Source of the DNA: Catenuloplanes niger
Lineage (GTDB): Bacteria > Actinomycetota > Actinomycetes > Mycobacteriales > Micromonosporaceae
DNA length: 64,000 nucleotides
Assembly (NCBI RefSeq): GCF_031458255.1
Contig: NZ_JAVDYC010000001.1
Location: forward strand, 4,659,001 to 4,723,000
Reading direction: 5' to 3'
The number at the start of each line of letters is the position of its first letter. Positions within the stretch are counted from its first letter, which is position 1. Shown here in pieces: positions 63,511 to 64,000 of this stretch. The notes below the pieces were generated by a model. It did not search any database and had not been told where the DNA came from. It saw only the letters and a list, made by a program, of their open reading frames with translations. Both the position numbers and the translations under genes were made by a program.

Positions 63511-63645
63511 TTCCGCGAAGCGGGCCTGTTGGGATAGTTCCGCGAAGCGGGCCTGTTGGGATAGTTCCGCGAAGCGGGCCTGTTGGGATAGTTCCGCGAA
63601 GCGGGCCTGTTGGGGTAGCTCCGCGAAGCGGGACTGTTCGGATAG
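63485..63645 (+). repeat. 27-bp tandem repeat array starting in the end of thrC (6 copies)
   Basis: Copy 1 (63485-63510) is the thrC 3' end. Copies follow at 63511-63537, 63538-63564, 63565-63591, 63592-63618 and a diverged one at 63619-63645. Copies 2-4 are identical. Each has a CCGC-GAA-GCGG hairpin and, in the thrC frame, reads FREAGLLG-stop. No spacers are present, so this is not a CRISPR array. Confidence 0.95.
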
Positions 63646-63918
63646 CACGCGGCGGTCCCGCCGAGCCGATTGATCACCCTCCGGGGTGGCGGTCGAGGCT
63701 GTCGGTAGCGGAATGTCTTGACGTGATCCTTGCAACAACGCAAAATGCTCCGTGCGGGGAGACGCAACGCCGTAAGAGTTGCGGATCCTGAGCTTGGCGA
63801 CAATCTCTTCCGCCGACTCGACGACCCAGTGCCGATCGTTCATCGAGGTGCTGTGCGCGCGTCTCCCCGACCAAATTTCGCTCGCCCGATCGCGATCCCG
63901 CGGGGCACCCTGCACGGC
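63646..63918. other. intergenic region after the repeat array; possible decayed ORF
   Basis: GC content falls visibly around 63700-63840 compared with the flanks. On the minus strand an ATG at 63842 opens a frame (MNDRHWVVESAEEIVAKLRI) with GC3-rich codons for about 24 residues, then unlike codon use. The frame then runs through the repeats and antisense to thrC. There is no ribosome site. It may be a remnant of a small gene; no family is recognised. Confidence 0.3.
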
Positions 63919-64000
63919 ATGAGTCTGCGCATCGCCGCCTTCGACCCGGCCGACGACACCACGTGCGGGGAGGCGGCGGCGATCATGCGGCTCGCCTCCC
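63919..64000 (+). CDS. partial CDS at window end, possibly GNAT acetyltransferase
   Basis: The first 27 residues only: MSLRIAAFDPADDTTCGEAAAIMRL. The opening beta-strand followed by a helix with acidic spacing resembles GNAT N-acetyltransferases, but this is too short to be sure. CACCCT then 7 nt precede the ATG, close to the leaderless pattern found elsewhere in the window. Confidence 0.4.
   Translation, partial: MSLRIAAFDPADDTTCGEAAAIMRLAS

Noticed and set aside
63485-63645. CRISPR array
   Set aside because: The units are strictly tandem with no spacers and no cas genes nearby.
63511-63645. Programmed stop-codon readthrough of thrC
   Set aside because: In-frame repeat units invite the idea, but there is no readthrough signal such as a downstream pseudoknot or a CTA context, and duplication alone explains the phasing. 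It is kept only as a test under the repeat finding.
62209-63915. 568-residue minus-strand frame antisense to thrC through the 27-bp array
   Set aside because: It exists because the 27-bp period keeps all frames in phase. It has no ribosome site and no domain. Only its first 20-25 codons look gene-like and are noted as a possible remnant.

Overview
This is a single chromosomal stretch from a high-GC actinobacterium. Start codons are often GTG, genes often overlap by 4 nt (ATGA/GTGA), and third codon positions are overwhelmingly G or C. A SARP/AfsR-type regulator, a complete conservon (roadblock, DUF742 and Ras-like GTPase), a DUF3263 protein, a DUF4032 protein and an actinobacterial CDC48-like ATPase point to a soil actinomycete, most plausibly Micromonosporaceae (Actinoplanes/Catenuloplanes-like). 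The genus is an inference. I see no insertion sequence, prophage or CRISPR array.

Layout. 0-3.3 kb: an overlapping HipA-like kinase/DUF3037/RDD operon, divergent from a membrane-anchored beta-propeller protein. 3.3-9.6 kb: a class I (Fe-S) fumarase, a SARP-NB-ARC-TPR regulator and a class II fumarase (fumC). 9.8-17 kb: a secreted subtilase, cysS-rlmB, and an Hsp70-like/transmembrane/propeller fusion. 17-34 kb: a pectin/uronate utilisation locus. Its leftward operon is lacI, substrate-binding lipoprotein, two permeases and a YesL-like protein. Its rightward operon is uxaC, an L-fuconate-dehydratase-like enolase and a fructuronate-reductase-like enzyme. An oxidoreductase, three secreted PL1 pectate lyases and a stand-alone sugar-ABC ATPase follow. 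34-47 kb: tRNA-Thr(TGT), a small peptide gene, a Pyr_excise-like protein, an orphan histidine kinase, a second subtilase, a repeat-rich secreted protein, a two-RCK channel-like protein, a DUF4032 kinase-like protein, an S1 protease, a PAP2 phosphatase and DUF3263. 47-52 kb: a LysE exporter and an amino-sugar operon (SIS isomerase, ROK kinase, nagA) with a divergent DeoR regulator. 52-58 kb: a CDC48-like AAA ATPase divergent from an alpha/beta-hydrolase-ABC ATPase fusion with its permease. 58-62 kb: conservon cvnABCD. 62-64 kb: a SAM-I (S-box) riboswitch in front of thrC, a 27-bp repeat array grown from the end of thrC, and the start of a further gene.

How genes work together. In the pectin locus the secreted lyases would cut polygalacturonate, the ABC importer (powered by the distant ATPase) would take up fragments, and UxaC with the co-operonic reductase and dehydratase would convert uronates towards 2-keto-3-deoxy acids. 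LacI-type palindromes recur across the locus, one of them sitting inside the spacer of the lacI promoter. In the amino-sugar locus the ROK kinase, NagA and SIS protein can form a path from N-acetyl-hexosamine to fructose-6-phosphate.

A window-wide signal is a TANNNT box 6-8 nt before the start codon of eleven genes with no usable Shine-Dalgarno, which marks leaderless transcripts. The most unusual items are the riboswitch-thrC arrangement (possibly a SAM-activated switch), the thrC-derived repeat array, and the hydrolase-ABC fusion.
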